A stretch of DNA of 64,000 nucleotides from contig OZ020517.1 in NCBI GenBank assembly GCA_963971425.1, positions 8,558,501 to 8,622,500 of the forward strand, read 5' to 3'. A program made the translations under genes and the position numbers. This document shows, piece by piece, positions 21,580 to 33,191 of the stretch. Source of the stretch: Bryoerythrophyllum caledonicum (lineage: Eukaryota > Streptophyta > Bryopsida > Pottiales > Pottiaceae). Numbering within the stretch: the stretch's first letter is position 1; every line of letters begins with the position of its first letter. The notes under the pieces are model-generated. The model did no database searches, was not told the origin of the DNA, and saw nothing but the letters and a program-made list of their open reading frames with translations.

Positions 21580-24430
21580 TTAATAGTTGATGCTGCATCG
21601 TAAATATTGCTCCAAGACTTGATTAACCCGTTTCGTTTGGCCGTCGGTTTGAGGATGGAAAGCCGAAGAAAGCTTGATATCCACCTTCAATGTAGCAAAA
21701 AGAGATCTCCAGAACTTTGATACAAACTGGGTACCTCGATCGGATACGATGTCGTCTGGTAGGCCGTGATACCGGTAAACGTTATCAAGAAAAAGTCTTG
21801 CCGTGTTTTCGTTTAATGATGTCTTCTTACAAAGAATAAAGTGTGCCATCTTTGTAAGTCGATCGACCACAATAAAGATGCTATCAAAAGAATTTGATAG
21901 CGGCAAATCCGTAATGAAGTCCATAGAAACTGAAGACCCTGGTCGACGCGGAATAGGCAAAGGTTGTAGAAGACCATAAAGGCGATGCCGAGGATTCTTT
22001 GACCTTGAACAAATGTGACAAGAGGTGACAAAATCCTTCACATCCTTCCACATCTTGGGCCACCAGAAATCTCGGGAAATAAGTTCTAATGTCTTGTTGA
22101 ATCCAAAATGTCCCGCAGCTGGAAAGTCGTGACGAGATTGAAGAACTCGGAGTCGTACATGCCCTTTTGGGATATATAGTCTCTCTTCAAAGTACAAAAG
22201 ATCGCCTTCTACCTTGAAATTGCCATTATTGGCACGTTGTTTGATATCAAGAGCAATAGAATCTTCAATGGTGGATGCACGTACCTAGTTGAGGAAGTCA
22301 TCATCAATTGGCACAAACGCAGCGGAAAGCTGAAAGTGCTCAGGCTTCAACAATGTTGTACATTGTTGATCAAATGTTGCTTCTCCGGCCCGTGGCGTAA
22401 GATACGATCTCTTTGATAGTGCATCTGATAGACCTTGTTGCTTACCATGTCGATAAGTGATAACAAAGTCGAATCGAGATAGCGACATACTCCATCGAGC
22501 TTGACGACGATTCAAAATCCGGGCGGACATGAAATACTCCAAGTTCTTGTGATCTGTATATACAATCACCGGATGCGCCGCTCTTTCAAGAAAGTAGCGC
22601 CACTCTTGAAAGGAATTCACAATAGCAAGAAGTTCCTTGTCGTGGATCTGATAGTTAATCTTGGCAGCAGAAAACTTATAAGAATAGAACGCAACTGGAT
22701 GGAGCTTCTCGCCTTTGCCCATTTGTGAAAGTACAGCTCCTAAAGCAAAATCTGAAGTATCAGTTTCCGAATAGAAAGCCTTTGTAAAGTCTGGATTTAC
22801 CAAGATTGGAGCCGTGGTAAATGCCCTTTTGAGATCTTGAAACGCTTTCTCTGCTGAAGGCCCCCATTCAAGCTTGTCTTTACTAGTCAAGCAAGTGAGC
22901 GGAGCAACTATTCGAGAGTAATTCTTGATAAAGACTCGATAAAAATTAGCAAATCCAAGAAAACATTGTACGTCTCTAATTGTCTTTGGAACTTCCCAGC
23001 ACATGATTGCTTCCACCTTCTTGGGATCCATCTTCAAGCCCTCCGTAATTGCAATGTATCCTAGAAATTCCGTCTCAGGTTGGTGAAACAATATACTTCT
23101 TAAGTTTGGCATAGAGTCCCCGCTTGCGTAATTTTTCCAGGACCAAACGAACGTGTTTCTTGTGTTCGTCTTGGTTCTTAGAAAATATCAAAATATCATC
23201 TAAATAGATGACAACGAAATCGTCTAGGTGTTCTCGAAAAATGTCATTCATCATGTGTTGAAAAACTGCCGGAGCGTTGATAAGACCAAAAGGCATGGCA
23301 TTATATTCAAAATGGCCATACCTTGTACGGAAGGCTGTCTTCCATTTGTCTCCTTCCTTGATTCGCACAAGGTTGTAAGCTCCCCTTAGATCAATCTTTG
23401 TAAAGATCTTGGCGCTCCCAAGTTGTTCAAGAAGATTGGAGATCAAAGGTAGCGGATAGCGATTCTTCTTTGTTATCTTGTTGAGACCTCGATAGTCTAC
23501 GCACATCCGTAAAGAACCATCTTTCTTCTTTACAAATAAAAAGGGTGCTCCCGCCGATGACTTTGAGTGCCGAATGAAATTCTTGGCTAGATTCTCGTCA
23601 ATGTATTGACGTAACTCCGTCAACTCTGTTTGCGATAAATTATAAATTGGGCCAAAAGTTGGTTGCGCACCTTCTTGTAAGTCTATGGCACAATCATACG
23701 GTCGGTGCTCTGGTAGCATGTCGGCGTTCTTCTTCTGAAACGCATCTTCAAAATCTTTATATTGCTCTGGTATATTTGTTGCAACAGTCATTTTTTCGCA
23801 AATTGGAGTCGCATAGATAACAAATGGAGTATTCTCCTTCGACGATCTCATGAATGCTCTTGCTCCAATAAATAAGGGCTTCTTGATTGTCGATTTTTTA
23901 ACATGTTTTTTCTAGGAACGTTCTGTAGAGAATGTCATCTTCCGCAACTTCCAATCTACAGATGGGTTATGCTTTTCTAACCATGAAAGGCCAAGAATGA
24001 CAGGATTTGACGGGGTTCTAATGATATTGAAAATAATACGGCTATTATGGCTTGCAAATGTCACTTCTATAGGTACTAATTTATGAGTGACACTTCGAGA
24101 GGACAAAGGTCGTTTATTTATTACCTCTACATGAACAAGTTTGGATTTCTGTATAAGAGGAATATTGTGATCTTTGGCAAAGTCTCCATCTAATGAAGAA
24201 GCTGAGGCTCCTGAATCTAATAAAGCTAAGATTTTGAGCTTTTGAGCCACTAAAGACAAGGGGATTGTAAAACAACGGGCAGGTTGAGCGGAAAGATAGG
24301 AACCTGATTGTTGTTGTCTAATTGAACTGTCCAGCCGCACGGTTCCTATTGTGGCTGGGCATCTTCGTTTTCCTGAATGATTGCGCCTCTGGTCTTGGTG
24401 ATGCGTCGATTCTGCTTCTTCGGACAATTT
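21580..24430 (-). pseudogene. Chromovirus pol region (protease, RT, RNase H, integrase), fossil
   Basis: Seen motifs: protease ALLDSGASAS, reverse transcriptase [11 protein letters not shown] (the YLDD catalytic core) preceded by [15 protein letters not shown], RNase H with YSETDTSDFALGAVLSQ and VYTDHKNLEYF, integrase zinc finger H-x-H..C-x2-C (with CHICSRSK), and catalytic core with SMDFITDLPLS and DIVSDRGTQFVSKFWRS. The order PR-RT-RH-INT is that of Ty3/gypsy. Broken in several places; treated as a fossil. Confidence 0.9.
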
Positions 24431-24509
24431 CGAGCCTTGTGACCTTCGTCACTGCAATACAAGCATAATCATTTCTTCATACGACGCTTCTTTTCTTCTG
24501 GAGTAAAGG

Positions 24510-25290
24510 GTTTAAATCATACCGCATCAATTTGCATGTCTTCTACATCCGAATGTGAATTCAGACCGCTTGCCGACATGGTTGGAGCATGGTGGGTCAT
24601 ATCTTGTCTTGATAAAGTCCAGGAGCGTTGATCTTGACGTCGTTGAAAGAATCTATTATCGCACTTCACGGCTTGACTAATGGCTTCATTCAATGTTTGT
24701 GGGTCAGGAAGAGTCAATAGTAAATCCTTCACATCGTCTCGTAAACCCCAATAGAACTTACTAATCAAGGCTTCTTCGTCCCAGTTGATATTGCACGCTA
24801 ATTGCCTGAAATCTAATACATAGATTGATGTCAAACGTGCTCCTTGTCGTAGTGATCGAATCTTTGTTGTAGCCCATCGTGTTTTGTCATGTTCTCCAAA
24901 TGTTTCCGCAAATGCCTCCAAAAAGATTTCAAAGTTGTTCAAAATTGATGAGCCTTTCTCGAACAATGGAGCAAATCATGATAAAACTTGTCCTGTAAGT
25001 AAGGTTCTAACCAATTCAACACGCGATTCTTTCGTTGAATAGCGTTCAGGCTGCAAAACTGTTATTAATCGAATTCGATTGATGAATCCTCGAAACTTGG
25101 AGCGTGTACCATCAAACTTATATGGAATGCTGATTTGAGGCTCCTTTTGTTGTTGAACAGGTGGGCCTTGTCAAACCATACGCAAACTTGTTTCTTCCGG
25201 TATAGAAGTGCGAAGTTGGTGAACTCCAGCTTGAGCTGTCCCAGATGCGCCATCGTTATGAATTCTTGCAATAATTCATTCAATTTCCGC
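24510..25290 (-). pseudogene. Chromovirus gag region, fossil
   Basis: Contains the gag-like stretch with FGEHDKTRWATTKIRSLRQG and FYWGLRDDVKDLLLTLP, common in retrotransposon gag proteins of Ty3 elements. A CCHC zinc knuckle follows on the 3' side near 24.44 kb. Broken. Confidence 0.75.
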
Positions 25291-25658
25291 AGTTCTAGTT
25301 GATAAAGCCGCGAGATCGTTCATGATTGCGTCTAACTTGGACTCGGAAGTTTCAATCATACTGATATCTTGACTTCCAGCCATTCTGAAAGAAAAAAAAT
25401 GAATCTAAAGAAACACAATATTGGTCTAGATGAGAGTAATTCGCAACCTCTAAAACGCCTTAATACTTTTAAGGAGAAGGGTGATCCACTCTCTCACAAA
25501 AAATAAAGCTCTTATATTGTGAAGAAAGAAATATCAATTTAGAAAAAGGTAATCCGCAACTCCTAATGCGTTAGTTCACCTTGCAAGAAGAAGGAAGATC
25601 CATACTCTCCAATAAGAGTCTAACTCTAATATTGAAGATGAAGTCAGTCTCGACAAAC

Positions 25659-26141
25659 TGTCATGGACCAAACTCAGAACAAGAATTGAAGTCAAGAGAG
25701 AGAACTAATTTCATATTAGAACAAGAACTAGATCATGAACAAGGTACAAGAAGGCCTTGGCTAGACCACAAGAGTGAGTTGTCGAGACTGAAGACACCTT
25801 CAGCCTCGACTCCTATTTATATTGTTGGCGTAAAACCCTTATGGAAGCTTCTCGAGCGACTTCCACACAAGCTAAGAAGCTTCTCCAGTAACTTCTTAAG
25901 AACTACGAAGCTTCTCTAACAACTTCCTATAAGAAGCTTCTCCAGTAACTTTTTAAGAACTACAAAGCTTCTAACAACTTGCTAGAGTCTCCTAGAACCT
26001 TCTAGTCTTCTACAAACTTCTAGAGTCTTCCAAGATCTTCTAGAGTCTTCCAGAACCTTCTAGAGTCTTCCTAGAGTCTTCTAGAAACTTCTAGAGTCTT
26101 CTAAGACTTTCTAACGTGTCTTCTAAGGTATGTCCGTGACA
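25659..26141 (-). repeat. 5' LTR of the chromovirus (483 bp)
   Basis: Starts TGTCATGGAC and ends GTCCGTGACA. TATAAATA on the minus strand at 25814-25821 is the likely promoter. GAAGCTTC occurs four times between 25844 and 25945, and TTCTAGA-type motifs fill 25980-26105. I do not recognise a tRNA-type primer binding site next to it. Confidence 0.9.
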
Positions 26142-26146
26142 ATATC

Positions 26147-26994
26147 CTATGACCACTTCTTCTCATATCTGAAAAGATGGTATGAGGCGACCAACAAGCA
26201 TATCACATATTAAATGGCTTTGGTATAATTTACCACTTTCTACGTATACTTGATGAACATTTCACACCAATCTTTCTTGTGATGCTTTGAGGAGCTTCTC
26301 TGAACATGGCTACTTTCTCCCACACCTACATCTAAGTGTAGGACCACCTCATATGCTACATAACAAACCCTATATTTTGAATTATATAGAAGTAAAGGGT
26401 CTCCAATCCTCCGCTTTACAAATATCTTCAATAATGAATACTCAAATAACTCCTAGTCTATAGTAATTTTGATAGTTTATATATTGATTTTTGGTAAGGT
26501 TATTCTATATTATTTTGATATAATGAAAATGACAAACCATGGTTGCAAAATAACAATTTATTGTATTGAATCAAGGATATTCAAATTTGTATCAAACTAA
26601 TATACATATTTTAGTAAAAACAATAAATTTTGTCACTTGTAATTAATTGTTGTTTAAATGGATATCAACTGTTACACTAAATGAATATTTTTACAAAATT
26701 TAATTAAAAATATTCTCCTACATAAATAGATATATTTTAGTTGATCAAAATATTCATCTTAAGCAAAATGCTATGTCTTTTAATAAACACTCAATTTATA
26801 AAAATATTGTTTTGGTCAACTTCATGGAGATGTAAATAGAATATATTTGATACTAATAGAAATTTGAGATTATTGTGTTAAATGCTGCATTTTCTTTTTA
26901 TATGCAAAAAACAAAATTTAAAAAAATATAAATATAAATATATATATTAGGTATCAAATAAACCAAATTTGCAAGCCAACCTAGGGACGAACAA
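26147..26994. other. AT-rich spacer
   Basis: Very AT-rich from 26440 to 26960; no gene or repeat recognised. Confidence 0.5.
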
Positions 26995-27715
26995 GACAAG
27001 ACCACTAAAGGAACTCACTAATCTAATTCACCCGGCCACCTTGCCTACTACACAGAGTCCATAACAACCCCAATTGGTGTCAAAATAAAAGGCAGTGTCA
27101 ATCCTCTTCTGATCGGTAATGGCCGTCACCACACAACCCCAAGCAACTCTACCATAATCTGTCAATCCCTGCCAGATGACACTCTAAACCTTCTGTGCTT
27201 CCACCTGCTTCGGTTGAAAATCTAATCGTTCCTCGTGATACACAACATCCATAATGTGATACTGCACAGTAGGAGCAAGGGACAACTCACTTCATTAAAC
27301 TTTCTCCGCTTCATGGCTGCGAAGAGGGATTGCTTGAGATTTGGCTTGTTCCATTCATTTTCCTTGGGTTGCCGATAGCATTGAGAATTTTCATCACATA
27401 GTTCCAGGCTTCGCCGTCTTGGTCACACTCCCAAAACTTGTGGCTGATACTTTTTACTTCATCGGCATTGCACACCGGACACGTATTGTCAACGCTGGCA
27501 AAGGCATGGTGTCTCTATTGATTATCAACAATAGCCTTATGCCAAAGTTACCACATGAATCCGGCCACTTTCCCTACACGCTCCAAGTCCAAGATATTCA
27601 TCCACGTGAGCTTGAAGCTTTGGAGAAGCGTCAGAGACGTGCAAATAGATTCAACAAGAGGATTTCATGGTAAGATTCATTTTAATAAAGCTAATTCCAC
27701 TTAGTTGTTTCAATT
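26995..27715 (-). mobile_element. LINE fragment, same family as 7137-8953
   Basis: Aligns by eye to 7245-7900 through 'ccaccttg..cccca..tggtgtcaaaat', 'ccataatctgtcaatccctgccagatgacactc' and 'atgccaaagttaccacatgaat', so it covers the zinc-binding C-terminal part of ORF2. It is more decayed than the other copy and has deletions. Target duplication not found. Confidence 0.7.
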
Positions 27716-27966
27716 CATCAAGTAAAAAATTATAGTCCATAAGACAATTTCAAATTTAGATTTTCTTAGTAAGCCTTGAATTTTTTGAAATGTATTTTAA
27801 TGTGAATTGTTCCAACAGAGGCAATATAGTGAAAAAATAACAAAAAAACTCCATAAAATGATCTAAGGCTTTGGAAAATGATTTGAAGGGTATCAAAAGA
27901 AGAAAACTTTTATTGTTCTACAAGACTTTATGTTTTGATGTAACTATATCTATTTTGTTTTAAACT

Positions 27967-28061
27967 ATCTACGCTCGAGAGGGGGGAGTAGTTCCATAGG
28001 AACAAACAGACACTTTATTCACTCCGGCCCCCTTAAGTGAGGACCGGAATTCGTCTTCTTC
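27967..28061 (+). repeat. 5'-truncated SINE (95 bp) with 12-bp target duplication
   Basis: 3' end of the SINE family at 15779-16109 ('gggggagtagttc', 'gaacaaacagacacttt', 'gaccggaattcgtcttcttc'). TTGTTTTAAACT lies at 27955-27966 and 28062-28073. Confidence 0.8.
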
Positions 28062-28073
28062 TTGTTTTAAACT

Positions 28074-28934
28074 TATCTTTATGTTGGAGTTATCATCGAC
28101 TACCATGTTTGATTTTACACTTGTTCCATGATTTTATCAAATGTGTATGAGATATTGAGATAAATCATTTTATGATGCACAGTTCTACAAGTCATTTAAT
28201 CATAGATTTATTTCCTTGATTTTATCATAGTTACACCTTTGATAAGATCACACCAACCAAGTACATTCTTGGACAAAGTTCAATATTTTATCATGTCATT
28301 TTTGTTAGATTTATAATTGTTTTAGAAATATGATTTGACATAAAAATAAAGATGAATTCATGTCTCCTCACATGAGCTACTGTAAATATAGTGTGGCTTT
28401 TTCCATGGGACAAAGGTAATTGATTGCACATATGATCAAATTACATCATCAAACAAGATTAAATGTTTCAATCTTGTCAATTTTACACCATATCAAATAA
28501 TGACCACAACCGACACAACTAATTTATTGAACCAATTGCCATATTTGAATCTTGTCTATTTCACAGTTGTGCTAATTCATCTACAACTAAATAAGTTGCT
28601 ATTTTGAATCTTGTCAGGTTTGTAGTTGTGCTTATTCCACTACATTATTGAATTACTTGCTATGTCTCATAGTGGTAATGACTCAACCGCATCATTGAAT
28701 CAATTGTTGTGTTTGAACCATGCTAGGTTCACAGTCCCATCTTCATAATAATACAAGAGATAGAGCCATTCACATGTTGATTTGTGACATCTTCTTAAAT
28801 TGACAACCTATAAAACTTTAATATTAGTTGAAAGCATTTAGCATGTTGCTTTGACACATCTTATCAATGGAATGACTTTCATTTTCATTACAAAAAGTTT
28901 GATTATGTAGATTCAAACATAAGTCAATAAATAG

Positions 28935-28979
<45 letters not shown>

Positions 28980-31140
28980 CTACTAAAATCATAATCTACA
29001 TAGTCAACCACGCAGTGAACCGTGTAGTGAACTATAGAAATGCTACAGTCAACCGTGCAGTTAATTGCGGAGTCAACCATGCAGTGAATTATGTTACCTT
29101 TTTGTTTTTATAGTTTTGTAATATAAAAACTACATTAAAATGGTTTGGACTAATGCGTTGCAAAGCAAGCGCCAATTGCTAATATATATATATAAAATTC
29201 AACCAAGTTTTGACTAATCATGAATTTCAAGATATCCAATTTTATTCATTAACTTTTTGTCATTATTTAAAATCACTTAGATTTAGTTCAAAGAAGTAAA
29301 ACATCACATATACAAAAAAGAAAATTTAAAAGTATTTCAATAAATCATATTCAATTATTGTCTTTGGGCCATGTACTAAGCATTGTAGTAGGTTTATAAA
29401 AAATCATTGCAAAACAAAAGATGGATTGATTATTGTATCTCATTTGACCAAGTTGCATCTCTCTTTTTACCAATCCAAAGAATGTTAAATCAAAAGGCAT
29501 TAAGGTAGAGTCTATTCAACAAAGTGAAGTTAAAAGTATCATCAATATTCATGTTTGTCTATATTCTTGTAAATGAACCTAGGTTTTTAAATGATGATCA
29601 AAACCTTGAAAATTGAGTTGAATATGTAAGAATTTAAATTTCTTACAACAAATACAACTTTTACAAAAATGATGAATTCTTCATGTTATAATACTTAACT
29701 ATCACAAAGATACTATTGTTTCTATAAAAGAATACAAAAGATATAGATTTTTCTTCCTTGCTGATATTTCCACCATTAATAAATGTTAGTGAAGATTTGA
29801 ATGACATATTATTAAAAAGCATGTTGTAATCTTTGGTGACAAACACTAGGATTATGTCAATGAGGTTGTTTGAGTGCATGTCCTTCGTAAAAAACTCTAT
29901 TTTTTTAGCAATCAAACATGTTCAACAAGATGTTTAAAATTTAAATTTTATTAGATAATTTTAATGAGAGGTGTAGGAAGCTACCATTTTTGTTACAAAT
30001 ATGAATATTTTTAATAATAAAATTTGGATATTGTAGAAGGATTGTGGAATTATTAATTATATGAATGATTGCAATTGATATCAAATTCTTTGTATTTCAA
30101 TTCAAGCACATCGTATGTTCTTTTAATCCCTAAAGATCATAGAATTTTTAACTCAATATACCATTGCATCTTTTCAAGTGTGGTAATTGTAAATAGAAAC
30201 AAGCTTGTGCAAATCTTGTGCTTACAAGCTTGTAGTACACTTGTTATAAATGGTGTGCATTAAGTCGGTACTCATGAAGTCAATTAGATTTGAAGATATA
30301 CTTCAGTGTCAGAATTTGTCATAAAATTTTATTATTGACACATTTGAATACGAATGTTACACGGAAATGTTTTCTAGTATAATAAGCGTCATTTACAAAA
30401 TTTTAACATCATCTAAAGATCATGTTCAAACCCGAAAAAAATTGCAATTTTATTTGGTATATATTCAAAAATGGCATCGTATAGTCAAGAAAATATTCAA
30501 CACTAGACTTCTATATACTAAGATGATTGCCAAAGTTCTACAAAAGCCTAGACTGAGTTGCAATATTTAGTCATTCAAAGTGTTAATAATCAACATTTGG
30601 GCCCTTGATGGATTAAAGTACATGTCTAAAAGTTGTGCCCTAATGGTTGTTGAAAGCTAAATTGTTTTGAATGTTTGAAGATGTATATATATTTAATTAA
30701 TCGTTGTAGGAAATATTTTTGAAGATGTAGCAATTTTAGGTTGAAGTTGTGCCCATTTAAAATTATTTTGCAATGAAGTCCATAAAGTTGAGAAGCTTAA
30801 CAAGATTTGCTCTATAAGTTTGAAATAAGTGTAGAGTCGTGTTGAATAAACACAAATGTGCATATTTCTACATGAGTACCAATCTTTTTTGGACAGGGCC
30901 ATGAATAAATTGTTTATACCTCAATTGAGTTAATGTCAATAAAGCAAAATTTAGCAACATTATAGAACTATTTTATTTGAAAGACAATCATTAGAGATTA
31001 ATAAATAGTGAGGAATTTAAGACCCTTTTAATTAAAATCACAAGATTTGTCACGTATCACATGATGTGGCTCCGCAAGCCCTTGGCATTTAGTGGGTGTG
31101 ACTATATTAAATGAACATGCATAAATTTTGGGAAGCTCGC
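28074..31140. other. Long AT-rich spacer
   Basis: About 3 kb without gene or clear element. It contains a (TA)n microsatellite (28940-28976). Several short AT-rich ORFs show no domain. 28440-28740 has loosely repeated phrases ('cttgtca..tt.acagttgtgct.attc', 'ttgaatca.ttg'), possibly an old minisatellite. Confidence 0.5.
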
Positions 31141-31144
31141 CTAA

Positions 31145-31269
31145 TCCTTTGAGGACAAGGCCTGGAGCGACCATCGACGGAATTTTCCTCTTGCCTTGAT
31201 GCCAAAGAACAACATCTATGACCCTTGTAGATTCCGGCCATTGTCGCTTTGGGTCTCGTCTTTAAAGGG
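31145..31269. repeat. Short TTAA-type MITE (125 bp)
   Basis: CTAA (mutated TTAA) then TCCTTTGAGGACAAGGCC; right end GACGAG-side reads 'gtctttaaaggg' before TTAA (31270-31273). Same terminal group as 10398-10506. Confidence 0.6.
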
Positions 31270-31397
31270 TTAAAACAAGGAAGTAAACAACATTCTTTGT
31301 ATCCTAAAAGTGCACTTTCTTACCATAATGGTTTAATACTTTGAGGTGGATTTACAAATACGGAAAGTTTTAAAGGGTATAGGAATTACCTAAGTTA

Positions 31398-31752
31398 GAA
31401 AATGCCCATCATTTGTAGGTTAGAGGCCTCCAAACGGGACTATTACATGGGCTACTTCTAGGCTCCAAGAGGAATTCGCAATTGCTCGCCCTACCAACCC
31501 TTGAAATCCCCCCTTGAAATTGTCTTTGAGCCCAATGAATGACATGAATAAGTTAACAACGACAATGAGTGCAAGAACAAGAGCATGCTACAAAAGCCTC
31601 CTTGGCGCATTATAATCTATTTTTCAAGGGACTCACAAACCTTTGAAGTCTTTGAAGCCGTTAGTGGATAGCCATCAACATGTTCTCCGGCTCGCTATAG
31701 TGTTTTTGGCCGTTTTAGTGGCCGTTCTAGCACTCAACTGTTGGCAATGCTC
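31398..31752. repeat. Family D element without inner insertions (355 bp)
   Basis: TTA at 31395-31397 and 31753-31755; ends GAAAATGCCCATCA and CTGTTGGCAATGCTC. This copy shows what the sites at 11945-12514 and 13134-14902 looked like before they were hit. Confidence 0.75.
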
Positions 31753-31827
31753 TTACCTTTTAACAATGATCGCTATGCTATGGAGCACCGACACCAAAAA
31801 GTGATTGCTTGGTCACTAAAAGATTAA

Positions 31828-32119
31828 CCCTTTTGAGGCCAAGGAGGCCCTTTGAGGGCCAATTCTGGTGCTTTGGATGTTGTAACTTTTTTAATGACTG
31901 ATTGTTGTTGTCGCGTGCTTCAAAGTGCACGTTGATATCTGCAACAACTCCTCCAACACATCTCCGTGATCTCCTATCAATATAGGCATTGGCAAACTAC
32001 AGTGATTTTTGTGAAGTGGAGTCACAATTAATTGTATCCAGTAAGTAGATGATATTCTACATAACCTATTACGTTTGTAGATTCTCTAAGGCCTTGTGAG
32101 GCCGTTGGACCTCAATGGG
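31828..32119. repeat. TTAA family B MITE (292 bp)
   Basis: TTAA at 31824-31827 and 32120-32123; ends CCCTTTTGAGGCC and GGACCTCAATGGG. A GGCCCT-TTG-AGGGCC hairpin lies just inside the left end. Interior collinear with 499-782. Confidence 0.75.
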
Positions 32120-32189
32120 TTAATCAAGACCCCTGAACATAAAATGAAGTCCAAATAAAGTGGAGCAAGACAATTTGGATCACCCGCCC

Positions 32190-32690
32190 AAATCTCCTGT
32201 TTAGAGAATGCAAGTAATGGTGAAGTTAATCCATAACCACTCAAAAAATCTCAAAATGCTAGTAACAAAAAATAGTGAGCAACGACATTGGATCTTGGGG
32301 TAATCCATATTGGGTTGCACCACCTACGCGAGGTCCACATTGGCGGCCTTGTCTCAAAAGTCTCAAAAAAGGGGTGCGGAATTGAGTCATGCATGTGTTG
32401 GTTCTACATGGCAAAAGAGTGTACAAAATCCAACCCACCTCTTAACAACTACCACATACTCTTCACCCCAATTATGGATTCTAATGGATTTTGAGCTTTC
32501 ATATTCACGACCAATTTGACACCTTGAGATCAAATTCGAAATAACTTTTGTTGAGTTCCATTCCTAATTCCACAGCTTCCTACATCATTTCTTTTCACAG
32601 ACAATGTCATTTGAGACCCCATCTGGCTTAAGTTATCGGAATTGGGTTGGAAATGGCAAACTTGAAAGGATACTTTCCACTCCGCCCACG
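32190..32690. repeat. Short relative of the ends of the 8-kb element
   Basis: 32310-32360 ('ggttgcaccacctacgcgaggtccacattggcggcc') matches 45228-45265, and 32535-32655 ('tgttgagttccattcctaattcc', 'gacagacaatgtcatttgag' without the first bases) matches 52905-53010. So it joins sequence like the left and right ends of 45052-53019 without the middle: a likely deletion derivative. Exact ends unclear. Confidence 0.55.
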
Positions 32691-32829
32691 GATATTTGTC
32701 ACTCACACTCAAAAGTAGTAACTTAAAGAGCACACCCGAGCCACACCACGAAGGTAAAAGCCTTGTGACATGAACCATTAATATAGGAAGTAAATGGCCC
32801 ATACTGAAATGTTAAGAAGTCTAGTGATC

Positions 32830-33190
32830 CTATGCAACCCCACCATAGACGAAGTGTCACCCCTGGTGCGAATGGTCATCATAGCCCAATGATCATTGCC
32901 GCGCACTGCCCTGGCCTGCCCCTAGTGCCTGGCGCCGCCACCCACTATTGCAGCAATCCTGATCCCATACCCACCCAATCCTCCCACTGGTCTCTGTATA
33001 TAACAGACGTACCCGGGGGCGATGGTCGGCCAGCAAACCACCCCGGGCCTCCTCCAGACCCACATCACTTGAAGCTCGAGGCCGCGGCAGCAGCAGCAGC
33101 GACGACGAGTGACGCGGGAGGGCGGGCGTATGCCAGGCGCGGTATGCCATACGACTCGCCAGCTCCATACCAGCTCGCGCCCGCCGGCGA
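32830..33190 (+). promoter_or_regulatory. Presumed promoter region of the HD-Zip III gene
   Basis: Base composition jumps from AT-rich to GC-rich at about 32.83 kb. TATATAA at 32997-33003 could be a TATA box. A (GCA)n run lies at 33088-33103. Around 33190 the plus strand changes from C-rich to strongly G- and T-rich, and stays so until about 40 kb, as expected where transcription begins. Start site not proven. Confidence 0.45.
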
Positions 33191-33191
33191 A

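Larger units (their letters stand above)
19747..26141 (-). mobile_element. Ty3/gypsy chromovirus, fossil with both LTRs
   Basis: A 6395-bp element on the minus strand. Five-base target duplication ATATC at 19742-19746 and 26142-26146. LTRs start TG, and the right one ends CA. Parts from 5' to 3' on the minus strand: gag-like region (about 24.5-25.3 kb) with a CCHC zinc knuckle near 24.44 kb, aspartic protease (about 23.9-24.4), reverse transcriptase (about 23.1-23.85), RNase H (about 22.3-23.1), integrase with zinc finger (about 21.6-22.2), and an integrase C-terminal chromodomain (about 20.95-21.46). The chromodomain places it among chromoviruses. A purine-rich tract lies against the 3' LTR. 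It is broken at several places. The LTRs differ at roughly 3 percent over their first ~185 bases plus a few indels, so it is of moderate age. Confidence 0.93.
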
